Part shown: positions 5,715-6,316 of the stretch, piece by piece
How the letters are laid out: each line of letters begins with the position of its first letter
Position numbering within the stretch: position 1 is the stretch's first letter
Assembly: GCA_004293295.1 (NCBI GenBank)
Contig: RDYC01000332.1
Coordinates: 1 to 6,316, forward strand
Length of the DNA: 6,316 bases
DNA from: Bacteroidota bacterium
GTDB lineage: Bacteria > Bacteroidota > Bacteroidia > UKL13-3
Direction: 5' to 3'
The notes under the pieces: model-generated
The model's input: the letters and a program-made list of their open reading frames with translations, nothing else
What the model was told of the DNA's origin: nothing
Database searches by the model: none
Position numbers and translations under genes: made by a program

Positions 5715-6316
5715 ACTCTCTGTAATTTATGTTTAGTTGGTTAATCTTTAAATAACCCGCATCGGGTATGTAGCGTTCATCAACCGCTATGTAAGGGAAC
5801 AAGCCATATTTTACTTGTGCGTATTTTATTACTGCTAGCTCTACACCTGGCGTTGCGTTAAGTACGGTGTGTAACCTGCTATTGGCATACTCGCCATTAA
5901 AGGGCAATTGTTTTAAGAAGCTATTAATAGCATCGGGTACTGGTGTAGTGCTATTGCCATCTATACGGCCACCATCGGCATTTAAAATTAAGGGGTTGTA
6001 AAAAATATCAATGTTTAATCTTAAATCATCGGGTGGTAAGCTTTCGCATTTTACCCTTTCGCCCGCATCTTTAATTTTGTTAATGTATTCTTCAAAGGCA
6101 TCTAACTGTTGCGGCGTAAGCTGCAAAAAATCGCCACTTGCGTTTTCGGTTACGGTTTTTATGCGCAACCTGCCATCAACAGCGGTAACGGCGGCTTGTT
6201 TAATTATTTTCTTTAATTCTATTTGGGCAGGGGTTAAGCCGGTATTATCGTATTTATCGGTTTCGGGCATAACATCTTGGCCGTATTGAAAAGCCAAAGC
6301 TTTACCACGGTACCAT
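5704..6316 (-). CDS. Baseplate J-like protein, C-terminal part (5' end outside window)
   Basis: The last 203 codons of a baseplate wedge protein of the Mu gp47 / P2 J type, which links the hub to the tail-fibre network in contractile tails. The frame stays open to the window edge, reading WYRGKALAFQYGQDVMPETD from position 6315. A TTG at 6297 can be read as a start but falls in the middle of this conserved stretch, so the true start lies beyond 6316. The W-x-x-x-x-x-A-x-x-FQYG-x-x-x-x-x-TD-x-Y pattern opens a segment typical of Bacteroidetes J proteins. LRLNIDIFYNPLIL, then INSFLKQLPFNGEY, NSRLHTVLNATPGVELAVI and the closing AGYLKINQLNINYREYGV follow the usual J C-terminal pattern (predicted strand, helix, helix, then P-G-V). 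The stop at 5706-5704 lies inside the next gene. Identification is by pattern and context only. Confidence 0.82.
   Translation of the reverse strand, partial: WYRGKALAFQYGQDVMPETDKYDNTGLTPAQIELKKIIKQAAVTAVDGRLRIKTVTENASGDFLQLTPQQLDAFEEYINKIKDAGERVKCESLPPDDLRLNIDIFYNPLILNADGGRIDGNSTTPVPDAINSFLKQLPFNGEYANSRLHTVLNATPGVELAVIKYAQVKYGLFPYIAVDERYIPDAGYLKINQLNINYREYGV

Noticed and set aside
6295..6297. TTG as the start of the baseplate J gene
   Set aside because: The frame stays open to 6316 and the conserved pattern continues upstream of this codon (WYRGKA), so the TTG is internal and the gene is cut by the window edge.

Overview
The window looks like the late end of a contractile-tailed phage, prophage or phage-derived particle from a Bacteroidetes host. 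Evidence for the host group: AT-rich DNA (roughly 40% GC by eye), A-rich translation leaders with almost no Shine-Dalgarno sequence, a signal peptide ending in GMAQ, and tail-protein families typical of Bacteroidetes phages. All seven genes I support lie on the minus strand, so the biological order runs from position 6316 down to 1. I identified everything by motif recognition alone and ran no database search.

Layout in transcription order: (1) 6316-5704, the C-terminal part of a baseplate J-like protein, cut by the window edge; (2) 5714-5244, a conserved-looking 156-aa protein overlapping it, in the slot of a second baseplate-periphery protein; (3) 5243-5075, a GC-rich non-coding stretch packed with short GGGCTTC/GGCTCGT repeats; (4) 5074-4256, a tail-collar-like protein of 272 aa; (5) 4255-4196, a second short patch of the same repeat family; (6) 4195-3257, a 312-aa tail or fibre protein; (7) 3245-1203, a 680-aa fibre or adhesin with a Sec signal peptide, two copies of a YadA-head-like beta-roll plus cap module, and a phage-fibre-like C-terminal tip; (8) 1193-966, a 75-aa two-helix membrane protein, probably a holin; (9) 965-826, a 140-nt spacer with three interlocking inverted repeats; (10) 825-37, a complete D12-class DNA adenine methyltransferase.

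The baseplate J protein and its partner would build the baseplate wedge. The collar-like protein, the 312-aa protein and the 680-aa protein would form adsorption structures. The small membrane protein would act in lysis, and the methyltransferase would modify phage or host DNA. No endolysin, integrase, capsid gene, reverse transcriptase or tail-fibre chaperone is visible here.

The most unusual part is the 140-nt spacer before the methyltransferase. One contiguous 32-nt stretch just after the holin gene is complementary to three separate downstream segments, and one of those ends a single base before the methyltransferase ATG. This could form mutually exclusive RNA structures that hide or expose that start. 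Also notable are the repeat patches bracketing the collar gene, which include a perfect 15-bp inverted pair, and the signal peptide on a protein placed among phage tail genes.
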